Origin: Indolivaga capnocytophagoides DSM 22835
Lineage (GTDB): Bacteria > Bacteroidota > Bacteroidia > Bacteroidales > Dysgonomonadaceae
Reading direction: 5' to 3'
Length of the DNA stretch: 64,000 nucleotides
NCBI RefSeq assembly: GCF_000426485.1
Contig: NZ_AUFL01000013.1
Location: 108,570-172,569 of the forward strand
The position numbers were made by a program, and so were the translations under genes. The notes beneath the pieces were generated by a model that saw only the letters and a program-made list of their open reading frames with translations, was not told where the DNA came from and did no database searches. Shown here in pieces: positions 27,849 to 36,625 of the stretch; the first letter of the stretch is position 1; every line of letters begins with the position of its first letter.

Positions 27849-29234
27849 ATGTCTTTAATTAAATCTATATCAGGGATTAGAGGTACAATTGGAGGACAGA
27901 TCGGCGAAGGGTTAAACCCGCTTGATACTGTCAAATTTGTATCGGCTTATGCTACATTTATCAAGAATAATACAAAAATACAAACCAATAAAATAGTTGT
28001 AGGACGTGATGCCCGTATATCGGGGAGCATGATGGAGCTGGTGGTTGTTGGTACTCTTATGGGTATCGGATTCGATGTCGTAAATATCGGTCTGGCTACA
28101 ACTCCTACTACAGAGCTGGCTACAGCTATGGAGGGTGCTTGCGGAGGAATTATATTAACAGCAAGCCACAATCCGAGACAATGGAATGCTTTGAAGTTAT
28201 TGAACGAAAAAGGCGAATTTCTGAATGCGGTCGAAGGGGAAGCCGTTCTCCAGATAGCGGAAGCCGGAAACTATACATATGCAGATGTGGATCATTTGGG
28301 TAAAGTGACACATAAAGACTATACCGATGCCCATATCAAAGCAGTACTCGATCTTAAATTGGTTGATGTAGAGGCAATAAAAGCTGCTGATTTTAAGGTG
28401 GCTATCGATTGTGTGAATTCTGTAGGTGGTATTGTTATACCCAAATTGCTGAAAGCTCTTGGTGTTAACCATATTATTGAATTGAATTGCGAACCGACAG
28501 GTGACTTTGCTCACAATCCTGAACCATTAGCTGAAAATCTGACTGAGATATCTGATCTGATGAAATCAGGAAAAGCAGATGTCGGTATCGTTGTTGATCC
28601 CGATGTTGACCGATTAGCTTTGGTTGATGAAAAAGGAAATATGTTTGGTGAAGAATATACTTTGGTGGCAGTTGCAGACTATGTATTGAAACATACTCCC
28701 GGAAATACTGTTTCGAATCTGAGTTCGAGCCGTGCATTGCGAGATGTAACCCGAAAATATGGAATGGAGTACAATGCTGCAGCAGTGGGTGAGGTTAACG
28801 TGACAACCAAGATGAAAGCGACCGACGCTGTCATAGGAGGCGAAGGTAACGGAGGAGTTATCTATCCGGCAAGTCATTACGGACGGGATTCATTGGTGGG
28901 TGTTGCTCTATTTCTGAGTCATCTTGCTCATGAAAAGAAAACAGTAAGCGAACTACGTGCGACTTATCCTGAGTATCATATGTCTAAACAAAAAATAGAA
29001 TTGACACCTGATATTGATGTCGATGCTATTCTGTTGGCTGTGAAAGATAAATTCTCATCGTATGATGTGACTGATATCGATGGTGTTAAGATTGATTTTC
29101 CTGAAAAGTGGGTACACTTGCGCAAATCGAATACTGAGCCTATTATCCGTATATATACCGAGGCTTCTACACCAGAGCTGGCAGATGCGGCCGGTGCGGA
29201 GATTATTGAAATAATCAAAAGCCTTACAAAATAG
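27849..29234 (+). CDS. glmM: phosphoglucosamine mutase (phosphohexomutase family)
   Basis: A 461-residue phosphohexomutase, probably converting glucosamine-6-phosphate to glucosamine-1-phosphate for peptidoglycan and LPS precursors. SISGIRGTIGG is the N-terminal phosphate loop, GIILTASHNPRQWNALK holds the phospho-serine (Ser106), DPDVDRLALVD is the metal loop, GGEGNGGVIYP the sugar-binding loop, and RKSNTEPIIRIYTEA the C-terminal phosphate site. Substrate within the family (GlcN, Man or Glc) is inferred from overall resemblance. Confidence 0.9.
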   Translation: MSLIKSISGIRGTIGGQIGEGLNPLDTVKFVSAYATFIKNNTKIQTNKIVVGRDARISGSMMELVVVGTLMGIGFDVVNIGLATTPTTELATAMEGACGGIILTASHNPRQWNALKLLNEKGEFLNAVEGEAVLQIAEAGNYTYADVDHLGKVTHKDYTDAHIKAVLDLKLVDVEAIKAADFKVAIDCVNSVGGIVIPKLLKALGVNHIIELNCEPTGDFAHNPEPLAENLTEISDLMKSGKADVGIVVDPDVDRLALVDEKGNMFGEEYTLVAVADYVLKHTPGNTVSNLSSSRALRDVTRKYGMEYNAAAVGEVNVTTKMKATDAVIGGEGNGGVIYPASHYGRDSLVGVALFLSHLAHEKKTVSELRATYPEYHMSKQKIELTPDIDVDAILLAVKDKFSSYDVTDIDGVKIDFPEKWVHLRKSNTEPIIRIYTEASTPELADAAGAEIIEIIKSLTK

Positions 29235-29248
29235 GATAACCTAAATAG

Positions 29249-29298
29249 AACAAATCAGATCGGCTTGTAGCATTCTATATGTAGCAAGTCGATTTGTT
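29249..29298 (+). terminator. imperfect hairpin after glmM
   Basis: Two stacked stems (29249-29255 with 29292-29298; 29261-29267 with 29285-29291) separated by a 5-nt bulge. There is no strong T-run, so terminator function is uncertain. Confidence 0.35.
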
Positions 29299-29361
29299 GT
29301 CGTTATTATACCTGATATTTGAAAAGATTTGAATTCTTGAAAATTTGACGATAAAAGTGTA

Positions 29362-30198
29362 ATGAAAGAAAAATTAATAAGTGCAGAAGAAATAAAAAGC
29401 ATACACCCCATATTCAGAGGGCGTTTCGGGAATATACTTATCAAAATGGTAATGAGCATTACCGGACTGAATAAAGTAAATCGTGTTTACGATACCTCAA
29501 AACAATACGAGGGAGTTGCCTTTTGCGACCATTTGCTGAAAGATGTAGGCGTAAAAGTTGTAATTGAAAACAGAGAAGTTTTAGACCAGTTCAAAGATCA
29601 GGCGTTTATTACTGTATCGAATCATGCTTACGGGCATATCGACGGGATAACGGCTATTGATGTTGTTGGCTCGGTTCGTTCGGATTATAAAATGATGGTC
29701 AACTTCATTTTGGCAATGATAGACACAATGTCTATGCATTTTATTGCGGTTAATCCTTATCAAAAAGGAACGGTTTCCAACAAATCAAGTCTCGATGGTG
29801 TTAAACAATGTATAGCTCATGTGAAAGCAGGGCATCCTTTGGGCTTTTTTCCTGCAGGAGCAGTGTCTAAAACTAAGCTGAAGGGTTTGAAAATGACAGT
29901 TCGGGACAGAGAATGGCAGCCATCAGTAATTAAATTGATCAAGGGAGTTAAAGTTCCGGTTGTTCCTATGTATTTCAGTGGAAACAATTCGTGGTTCTTT
30001 AATCTTCTCGATCTGGTCGATTGGCGGTTGAGGAGTCTCCGGCTCGGACATGAAGTATATAATAAGCGGGGGAAAACAATTCATGTGCGTTTCGGTGAAC
30101 CTATTATGCCGGATGAAATAGCCCGCCATACGGATCTGGATGAACTGGGCGAGTTTCTGAAAGATAAGACATATGCTTTGGCGAAAGATAGCGATTGA
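29362..30198 (+). CDS. lysophospholipid acyltransferase-family protein (PlsC-like)
   Basis: A 278-residue membrane-associated acyltransferase. The catalytic NHxxxxD motif is present as SNHAYGHIDG, and the glycerol-phosphate site as FFPAGAVSK, a looser form of the usual EGTRS. VPVVPMYFSGNN and VRFGEPI follow. Similar Bacteroidota proteins acylate lysophospholipids or ornithine/aminolipid precursors (OlsA/hemolysin-like branch); the acceptor is unknown. It stands alone, with gaps of over 120 bases on both sides. Confidence 0.8.
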   Translation: MKEKLISAEEIKSIHPIFRGRFGNILIKMVMSITGLNKVNRVYDTSKQYEGVAFCDHLLKDVGVKVVIENREVLDQFKDQAFITVSNHAYGHIDGITAIDVVGSVRSDYKMMVNFILAMIDTMSMHFIAVNPYQKGTVSNKSSLDGVKQCIAHVKAGHPLGFFPAGAVSKTKLKGLKMTVRDREWQPSVIKLIKGVKVPVVPMYFSGNNSWFFNLLDLVDWRLRSLRLGHEVYNKRGKTIHVRFGEPIMPDEIARHTDLDELGEFLKDKTYALAKDSD

Positions 30199-30452
30199 AA
30201 TTTTTTATCTTTATAGAAAGGAGGCTCAGTCTCTCTTGTTTATAAAGCGTTCTTTCAATAATTGAAGAAATTCGGAAATAAGAAAATCAGCCAATAAAGT
30301 AACAATAGAAAAAATACATTTGGGGAGTTACTTTTGTAACCTTTTAGGTAAATGAGCTTATTCCTTTTTATTGTTTTATAACAACAAAAGAACAGAGATA
30401 AGATTACCGATTATCAGAATTTTTCTAAATTTGTTTATCTCACTTTATAAAA

Positions 30453-30468
30453 AGGTCTCAGGAGACCT
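30453..30468. repeat. variant interspersed palindrome (AGGTCTCAGGAGACCT)
   Basis: The same arms as the palindrome family but with a three-base longer centre: seven-base arms around AG. It lies 16 bases before the start of the sigma-54 regulator gene. The rest of the 30199-30484 gap shows nothing recognisable. Confidence 0.75.
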
Positions 30469-30484
30469 CACTTATATTTAGATT

Positions 30485-31786
30485 ATGGCAAAACCCGATA
30501 TACAACAGGTAAAACAGCGGTTTGGAATAATAGGAAACAGTCCCGATCTGAACAGGGCTATTGATGTAGCTTTGCAAGTTGCCCCCACCGATATGTCTGT
30601 CCTTGTTACAGGAGAGAGTGGGGTGGGAAAAGAGACCTTTCCGCAGATTATACATCAGTTTAGCCGCCGTAAACACGGAACATATATAGCAGTCAATTGC
30701 GGTTCTATTCCGGAGGGAACTATCGACTCGGAGCTCTTCGGACACGAAAAAGGATCTTTTACCGGTGCGACCGGAGACCGTAAAGGATATTTCGAAGCCG
30801 CTAACGGCGGAACCTTATTTTTGGATGAAGTAGGAGAGTTACCCTTATCAACACAAGCTCGTTTGCTGCGGGTTCTGGAAACAGGTGAATATATGAAAGT
30901 CGGCTCATCTAAAGTCGAGAAAACCGATGTTCGTGTTGTTGCTGCAACCAATCTGGATATGGTAACTGCTACATCGAACGGTAAGTTCAGGGAAGATTTG
31001 TATTATAGACTCAATACCGTTCCGATACGGGTTCCGGCTTTGCGTGACCGTCAGGATGACATACCTCTTTTGTTTCGTAAATTTGCGAGCGATTGTGCCG
31101 AAAAGTACCAGATGCCTGCTATTGTCTTAAGTGAACCAGCCAAAGATATGCTCAAACATTACAGGTGGCCGGGAAATATAAGGCAGCTCAAAAATATTAC
31201 CGAACAGATATCTATCATAGAGCAGGAACGTGAAATTTCGCCCGATATCCTAAAGTTATACCTTCCGGCTAATGAGGTGGGTATAGTGCCTGTCGGTACG
31301 ATTAATGCCGGCGGAGGAAGTAGCGATCAGAAGTTGTTTAACAGTGAACGTGAAATTCTTTATCAGGTTTTATTCGATATGCGTAAGGATATGAACGATT
31401 TGAAAAAGGTTGTACATGATCTGGTTTCCGGTAAAATTTCGCCAAATGCCGTTGATAATGTAGCTCAGCACTTGTCGGGCTCCGAAAACGGGCTTGCTTC
31501 TGCGTCATCTATTACGGTAGTAGATAAGGATAAGAATATAGCAGTTCCGATCAAATATCCTGATGCTACTCCCTTGACACCGCGTCCGATGAAAGACGAT
31601 GCTGTGGAGATAGAAGCAAATGATTTCGAAGAAGAAGCCGCTTCTCTGGAGGATGTCGAGCGTGAGATGATACGTAAAGCACTTGAGCGTCATAACGGCA
31701 AACGGAAATATGCAGCTCAGGATCTTAAAATATCGGAGAGAACATTGTACCGAAAGATTAAAGAATATAACTTAGAAAACTTATGA
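30485..31786 (+). CDS. sigma-54-dependent enhancer-binding regulator without a receiver domain
   Basis: A 433-residue AAA+ transcription activator. The AAA domain begins almost at the N-terminus (about 12-245): Walker A GESGVGKE (43-50), the sigma-54 contact loop GSFTGA (90-95, Ser in place of the usual Ala), Walker B GTLFLDEVGE, and PALRDRQDDIPLL. A long linker leads to a Fis-type HTH at the end (KRKYAAQDLKISERTLYRKI). There is no sensory domain, so activity may depend on expression or a partner. It overlaps the LptE gene by 4 bases, an arrangement I recall as recurrent in Bacteroidales. Confidence 0.93.
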   Translation: MAKPDIQQVKQRFGIIGNSPDLNRAIDVALQVAPTDMSVLVTGESGVGKETFPQIIHQFSRRKHGTYIAVNCGSIPEGTIDSELFGHEKGSFTGATGDRKGYFEAANGGTLFLDEVGELPLSTQARLLRVLETGEYMKVGSSKVEKTDVRVVAATNLDMVTATSNGKFREDLYYRLNTVPIRVPALRDRQDDIPLLFRKFASDCAEKYQMPAIVLSEPAKDMLKHYRWPGNIRQLKNITEQISIIEQEREISPDILKLYLPANEVGIVPVGTINAGGGSSDQKLFNSEREILYQVLFDMRKDMNDLKKVVHDLVSGKISPNAVDNVAQHLSGSENGLASASSITVVDKDKNIAVPIKYPDATPLTPRPMKDDAVEIEANDFEEEAASLEDVEREMIRKALERHNGKRKYAAQDLKISERTLYRKIKEYNLENL

Positions 31787-32289
31787 ATAAATTTATAGCC
31801 TGCCTGCTTGTTATAGCAGCGGTGGTATCGTGCCGGGTATCTTACCAGTTTAACGGTGCATCTATCGACTACTCGAAAATTAAAACTTTGTATATAAAGA
31901 ATTTTCAGAATCAAGCAGAGCGTGTTAATCCTTCTTTGGCTCCGGCATTTAATATTCAGATGAAAGATGTATTTACGCGTAATACCAAGTTGAACATCTT
32001 ATCTAATGGTCCGGCTGATATAGAGATTGAAGGAGAAATCATAAGGTATGATTTGATGGGATTGGCTGTGAAAGAGAATGCTCTGGCATCTACCACCCGT
32101 TTGACTATGGCTGTGAGAGTAAGATACAGGAATAACGTAAATCCGAATGAAGATAAAGAAGAGACTTTCAGTGCATACCGTGATTTCGATTCCAGATTAG
32201 GATTATCCAGCGTTGAAGAGGGGCTTTATGATGAACTGAATAAAGAGATCGTAGATCAGATATTCAATGCTACGATGTCTAATTGGTAG
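31783..32289 (+). CDS. LptE-like LPS-assembly lipoprotein
   Basis: A 168-residue outer-membrane lipoprotein with lipobox AVVSC (Cys17). VSYQFNGASIDYSKIKTLYI and the pattern NPSLAPAFNIQMKDVFTRNTKL match the Bacteroidota LptE-like family, the presumed plug/partner of LptD in LPS insertion. It is translationally coupled to the sigma-54 regulator through ATGA and followed, after a palindrome copy, by the unknown gene and secG. Confidence 0.87.
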   Translation: MNKFIACLLVIAAVVSCRVSYQFNGASIDYSKIKTLYIKNFQNQAERVNPSLAPAFNIQMKDVFTRNTKLNILSNGPADIEIEGEIIRYDLMGLAVKENALASTTRLTMAVRVRYRNNVNPNEDKEETFSAYRDFDSRLGLSSVEEGLYDELNKEIVDQIFNATMSNW

Positions 32290-32323
32290 ATAAGTAACTG
32301 TTTAAATTTGTCAAAAAATAAAT

Positions 32324-32336
32324 AGGTCTGAGACCT
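32324..32336. repeat. interspersed palindrome, copy 6 (AGGTCTGAGACCT)
   Basis: It lies between the LptE-like gene and the next gene, 20 bases before the latter's start. One flank differs from consensus (CAAT instead of TAA). Confidence 0.85.
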
Positions 32337-32356
32337 CAATTTGAAAAATACTAGCT

Positions 32357-33283
32357 ATGAATATAAAGGATTTTTACCAGCTTGTTACTTTAGAGCGTGA
32401 ACCCGAAGCCGGGATGCAGGCGCAATTGAAGTACTTGACGCAGAAATATCCTTTCTTTCAGGCGGGTATATTTACGTATGTCAAATGTCTTTATCTTGCT
32501 GATGATGAGTTGTTCAGGCCGGAACTGAAACGTCTGTCCGCTTTCGTTATAGATCGCAAGGCATTGTTCTATTATGTCATGAACAATGAATTCCGTGAGT
32601 TTGAAAAGCAAGCGGAAAAGAAACTGACTCAGGATCGTACAGATATATTGATCAACGCTTTCTTTGATACCTTGACCGACAAGGAGGATGAAGAGCGGGA
32701 GCTTGAACATGCTATTGTGAATTCGAGCATGGCGTCTCTCGATTACTTTTCGTATCTCGAATCGTCGCAGCAGGTTTCTCTCGAGGGAGATGCAAAGAGT
32801 AAGACCGATGAATTACTCGAAAATTTCGATTTTACACTTGGTGTATCAGGAGTGCCTTCTATTGAAGCATATTCTATTGATGACGAGGGGTTGACGGACG
32901 ATACGGTATCTGTATCCGAAATATCAGCCGTAGAGGATATACCGGCATTCAAACATCAGGATATCATCGACAGTTTTATATCTAAAGCCGAAAACAAGGA
33001 AGATATCCGTATTAAAATAGATAAGGCTGATCTGGCAAGCCAACCGGAAGAAGAATACAGTGATGCGGATATGGATGGGAATGCAAGTGATAAGGAGTTG
33101 GATGATGATATCTTTTTTACTCAAACTCTTGCTAATATTTATATTAAGCAGAAAAAATATAATCGGGCATATGAAATTATTAAGCGTTTGAGCTTGAATT
33201 ATCCCGAAAAAAACACTTACTTTGCAGACCAATTATCATTTTTGGAAAAACTGATAAAGAATTCGAATAAAAAAACAAAATAA
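32357..33283 (+). CDS. conserved-type Bacteroidales protein with a C-terminal TPR-like segment
   Basis: A 308-residue cytoplasmic protein without a signal peptide. The N-terminal half is helical (FYQLVTLEREPEAGMQAQLK), the middle (about 130-245) is acidic and low-complexity, and the C-terminus has a TPR-like helix pair (TLANIYIKQKKYNRAYEIIK, then NYPEKNTYFADQ). Its position between lptE and secG suggests envelope biogenesis, but no function is known. Confidence 0.7.
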   Translation: MNIKDFYQLVTLEREPEAGMQAQLKYLTQKYPFFQAGIFTYVKCLYLADDELFRPELKRLSAFVIDRKALFYYVMNNEFREFEKQAEKKLTQDRTDILINAFFDTLTDKEDEERELEHAIVNSSMASLDYFSYLESSQQVSLEGDAKSKTDELLENFDFTLGVSGVPSIEAYSIDDEGLTDDTVSVSEISAVEDIPAFKHQDIIDSFISKAENKEDIRIKIDKADLASQPEEEYSDADMDGNASDKELDDDIFFTQTLANIYIKQKKYNRAYEIIKRLSLNYPEKNTYFADQLSFLEKLIKNSNKKTK

Positions 33284-33289
33284 ATCATA

Positions 33290-33649
33290 ATGGTAACTGT
33301 ATTTTCAATTCTAACTATACTAGCATCTATTATATTAGTATTAGTTGTTTTAATTCAAAAATCTAAAGGAGGAGGTTTATCTTCAAACTTTTCTTCTTCA
33401 AATCAAATTATGGGTGCTCCTAAAACTGCAGACTTCCTTGAGAAAGCAACATGGTGTCTGGCCGGAGCAATCATCGTATTAAGTATGTTAAGCACTAAGT
33501 TTATTACTTACTCTGCTCAACAACCACAACAGCAAGTGCAGACTCCGGTAGATAATACTCAGGCTCCTGATATGAACTCACCACAGCCAGCGACTCTTCC
33601 GACTCCGGCTAATACAACTCCTGCACCAGTACCAGCTCCAGCAAACTAA
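33290..33649 (+). CDS. secG: preprotein translocase subunit SecG
   Basis: A 119-residue inner-membrane protein of the SecYEG channel. Two hydrophobic helices (about 2-22 and 53-72) flank the family motif LIQKSKGGGLSSNF. The extra tail, rich in Gln, Pro, Ala and Thr (about 78-119), is common in Bacteroidota SecG. It follows the TPR-like gene by 6 bases and ends the cluster at a terminator. Confidence 0.93.
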   Translation: MVTVFSILTILASIILVLVVLIQKSKGGGLSSNFSSSNQIMGAPKTADFLEKATWCLAGAIIVLSMLSTKFITYSAQQPQQQVQTPVDNTQAPDMNSPQPATLPTPANTTPAPVPAPAN

Positions 33650-33676
33650 TTAAGTAGACTATCTACATAAGATATA

Positions 33677-33708
33677 AAAAGAGGTAAACTTTCGGGTTTG
33701 CCTCTTTT
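33677..33708 (+). terminator. intrinsic terminator after secG
   Basis: AAAAGAGG and CCTCTTTT arms with an inner TAAAC/GTTTG pairing (one wobble). It is symmetrical, so it could also serve the convergent methyltransferase gene. Confidence 0.8.
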
Positions 33709-33743
33709 GTTATATAATGTATTGAATGATAGTTGTCTGTTGA

Positions 33744-34535
33744 CTAAAATCCTCTTTGCCGCATTGCCTCGAATGTTATTACAGCTGTTGAAACCGAAAC
33801 ATTCAGAGAGTCTATCTTTCCCCTCATAGGTATCTTGATACGCTTGTCTGCATTATTGAGCCAGAAGTCTGTTAGTCCGTCGGCCTCAGTTCCCATCACA
33901 ATAGCCGAAGGAGTTGTATAGTTGACATCCTGATACCATTCGGATGCTTGCAATTCTGCCGCATAGGAGGTTATGCCTTGCTGTTTAAGCCATGCCAGAG
34001 CTTCAGTTGATGAACAGACTGCTACCGGAACTGTAAATATACAACCTACACTCGACCGTATTGCATTCGGATTATACACATCAGTTTGAGGATCGCATAC
34101 AATAACGGCATCTACCTGTGCTGCATCAGCAGTACGGAGTATTGCTCCGAGATTTCCGGGCTTTTCGACTGCCTCTAATATGATGATGAACGGATTGTTT
34201 TTGATTGATAAGTCGACCAGACTATGCTGTTTTGGCTTCATAAGAGCGATAAGTCCATCAGAACCTTCACGGTACGCTACTTTTTCGAATACTTGTTGAG
34301 ATACTTCATACATCAGCTCTTTTCCAATAGAATCAAGCACATGAGGATAATCGGTCTTAGCAAATAATTCAGGACAGACAAATACTGAATCGGGTTTATA
34401 GCCGACTGAGAGGGCCAATGTTAATTCTCGTGCACCTTCGAGAATAAAGAGGTTCTGATCTTTGCGTTCTTTTGCTTTGCCTAGCTTTACTATATTCTTG
34501 ATCCTTGTATTTTGAAGGCTTGTAATCTTTTCCAT
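33744..34535 (-). CDS. TrmH/SpoU-family RNA 2'-O-methyltransferase
   Basis: A 263-residue SPOUT enzyme. The N-terminal substrate-binding domain (TSLQNTRIKNIVKLGKAKER, then LFILEGARELTLAL) is followed by the catalytic domain: EAVEKPGNLGAILRTADA (motif 1), NPNAIRSSVGCIFTVPV, VMGTEADGL (motif 2) and IPMRGKIDSLNVSVSTAV (motif 3, SAM knot). The family methylates ribose 2'-OH in 23S rRNA or tRNA; whether this is RlmB-like (G2251) or another target is unclear. Confidence 0.9.
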   Translation of the reverse strand: MEKITSLQNTRIKNIVKLGKAKERKDQNLFILEGARELTLALSVGYKPDSVFVCPELFAKTDYPHVLDSIGKELMYEVSQQVFEKVAYREGSDGLIALMKPKQHSLVDLSIKNNPFIIILEAVEKPGNLGAILRTADAAQVDAVIVCDPQTDVYNPNAIRSSVGCIFTVPVAVCSSTEALAWLKQQGITSYAAELQASEWYQDVNYTTPSAIVMGTEADGLTDFWLNNADKRIKIPMRGKIDSLNVSVSTAVITFEAMRQRGF

Positions 34536-34626
34536 GTGCTTATACTGAGGTACTAATCTCTTCTTATGTTAATCTTAGAGCATACAAAGGAACATAAAAT
34601 CCTCGCATAATCCGAATAATGATACT

Positions 34627-34666
34627 TAAAAAGGAGAAGGCCTATCCTTTTTCGGATAAGCCTTCT
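34627..34666 (-). terminator. intrinsic terminator after the DUF5017-type gene
   Basis: A stem of about 13 bp on the minus strand (34666-34654 with 34647-34635), followed by a T-run (A-run at 34628-34632 on plus). Confidence 0.8.
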
Positions 34667-34696
34667 TGTCGGTATAATACCTGAATATTTGATTAT

Positions 34697-36604
34697 TTAC
34701 TTTTCTAAACCTTTAGATTCACGCTCTAAGAACTTCCAAGCCTTGGGACCTGTGCATTGGAGTGTGTATATCCAGGTTTCGGTAGTTATGGTGCTGATAT
34801 GGCTCGAATATATCTTCACCTTTATTTTAGCCTTTTGTTCTACTCCATTAATCATCGGAGCTGTATCTGGGTATTTCTCTGTTAAGAATATTATAATACC
34901 TTCAATAGTACGGTCGTTACAGAACGTCTCTTTTTCAGCAGATGTTCCATTAATCGGATAAAGAGGATCTAATGTACGGTCTTTGTCACGATAGCTGACA
35001 TTTGGATAATATGCACTGAATCCGTAATAAAACTCGGCATTACCTCTTGTATCCCATAACGCAGGATTATCAACAGCCTGATGAGCTTTTACATAATCAA
35101 CTATGATCTGATAGTCTGACTTCTGCATCGTTTCAGCAATTGTAGGATCAAATATCCATTGTTTTACACCATTAACATTGGCAAATACAAACTGATCGGT
35201 TTTGGTTACGATAAATGTATTAGGTGTCCATGATGTGCCATCAAAGATGTATTCGTCTGCTTGATTAGAGTCTTTGGTCTTATAAACAACAACACGTGTA
35301 GCTCCTTTCTGGTCATACGGATATTTAGCTTTCAGGTATGTTGAAATATATGGAGTGGCATTATCAGTAGTCAGGTAAGTAACACCCATTGTTGTGTAAT
35401 CTGACGGCTGAAGAATTTCTTTTCCTGTTGATGTTTTCCATACAGATCCATCAAATTCATAAGCAGCATATACCGTTGATGATTCTTCTACTTTCACGCC
35501 CGGTATGGCTTCGAATACTTGTACATTATCGATCTGGTAAGTAGTTGTCCTTTTAGGGGTAGATGTATCATCTCCTTGGTATCTGAATGCAATATGCACC
35601 TTTTTACCATTGAATGCGGCCAGAGATCCCATACCTGCAGCTCTTAATTTGTCATAGTCGGGGCTATCTTTATCTGTAATAAGAGATACATCAAATGATT
35701 TGGAGATATCAGTCCATTTTGCACTGTTGATATTGGTGCCATCAAAATTGTCTGAAACTAGTATCGATAAACAGTTTTCGGTGAAGTTACGGACATTGAC
35801 ATCAAAAGAAAGATGAGGATTATTGATTGCAGACAAGTTATATTCAGGTGAGATCATATAAATATCGTTCTTTCCTTTCGAGTTATATGAAGATGCGTTA
35901 GCAAATATATTGTTATTGTATGAACGACCTTGCCAGCTGAATGTTCCCAAAAGATCTTGAGTTTGCCATCCTTTGATAGTTACATTATCATAAGCCTTTA
36001 GTGTTTCGAAGTCCTCTTTTGCAAGAATTTTACCCACTACCGTAGCATCTACAGGTTCATCTGTCGAATATTCGTAAGTAACGTTCTTTAAATCACCTTT
36101 TTTAGCATCTTTATAACGTTCTTTTAAGATGGTCGGGATATTCTTTTCCGGAGACTTCTTAGGAGTAAAAGCCATTGGGTAAAGGTCTCCCCAAACCAAT
36201 TTGTAGTCTGCGGCACTCATCTCATGCGATTTAGTAGAAAGACTTGTAACCACAGAATCTCTCTTCTCGTCATAGTTGTAAGTAATCTTGGCTTGTGAGC
36301 CTACATCCCCTGCTATATATTTTGTCTTTAGAAGGTAAGGCATAAGTTTCGATGCGGGAAGTCCTTCCGAAAATACTTTAGCCTTGTTGAATGCATCTGC
36401 TAAAGCACTGTCTGCTGCTGTTTTGTTTGCTCTTAAAGCACTTACGATAGTTGAAACATCGGCATCCTGAAATGTATATTCATATGAAGCTACATTTCCA
36501 GGTTCGGTTTTGTCTTCGAAATCGTCAAAATAGTGTTCATTGTAGTCACAAGCGTAAAACATCCCTGTGAATAATACTACAACTAGATATATATATTTTT
36601 TCAT
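34697..36604 (-). CDS. DUF5017 / choice-of-anchor-J-type surface lipoprotein
   Basis: A 635-residue lipoprotein with lipobox MFYAC (Cys19), followed by DYNEHYFDDFED, an acidic stretch compatible with surface display. A middle jelly-roll-like domain (about 195-355) has KGWQTQDLLGTFSWQGRSYN, IYMISPEYNLS, LSFDVNVRNFT and VHIAFRYQGDD, matching the choice-of-anchor-J/DUF5017 type. Repeated YxFDGxxW segments follow (AAYEFDGSVWK, EYIFDGTSWTP). The TonB receptor lies 21 bases upstream on the same strand, so they are probably an outer-membrane pair, though this is not a SusD protein. The ligand is unknown. Confidence 0.78.
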   Translation of the reverse strand: MKKYIYLVVVLFTGMFYACDYNEHYFDDFEDKTEPGNVASYEYTFQDADVSTIVSALRANKTAADSALADAFNKAKVFSEGLPASKLMPYLLKTKYIAGDVGSQAKITYNYDEKRDSVVTSLSTKSHEMSAADYKLVWGDLYPMAFTPKKSPEKNIPTILKERYKDAKKGDLKNVTYEYSTDEPVDATVVGKILAKEDFETLKAYDNVTIKGWQTQDLLGTFSWQGRSYNNNIFANASSYNSKGKNDIYMISPEYNLSAINNPHLSFDVNVRNFTENCLSILVSDNFDGTNINSAKWTDISKSFDVSLITDKDSPDYDKLRAAGMGSLAAFNGKKVHIAFRYQGDDTSTPKRTTTYQIDNVQVFEAIPGVKVEESSTVYAAYEFDGSVWKTSTGKEILQPSDYTTMGVTYLTTDNATPYISTYLKAKYPYDQKGATRVVVYKTKDSNQADEYIFDGTSWTPNTFIVTKTDQFVFANVNGVKQWIFDPTIAETMQKSDYQIIVDYVKAHQAVDNPALWDTRGNAEFYYGFSAYYPNVSYRDKDRTLDPLYPINGTSAEKETFCNDRTIEGIIIFLTEKYPDTAPMINGVEQKAKIKVKIYSSHISTITTETWIYTLQCTGPKAWKFLERESKGLEK

Positions 36605-36625
36605 TTTATAAAAATCTTATTTAGG

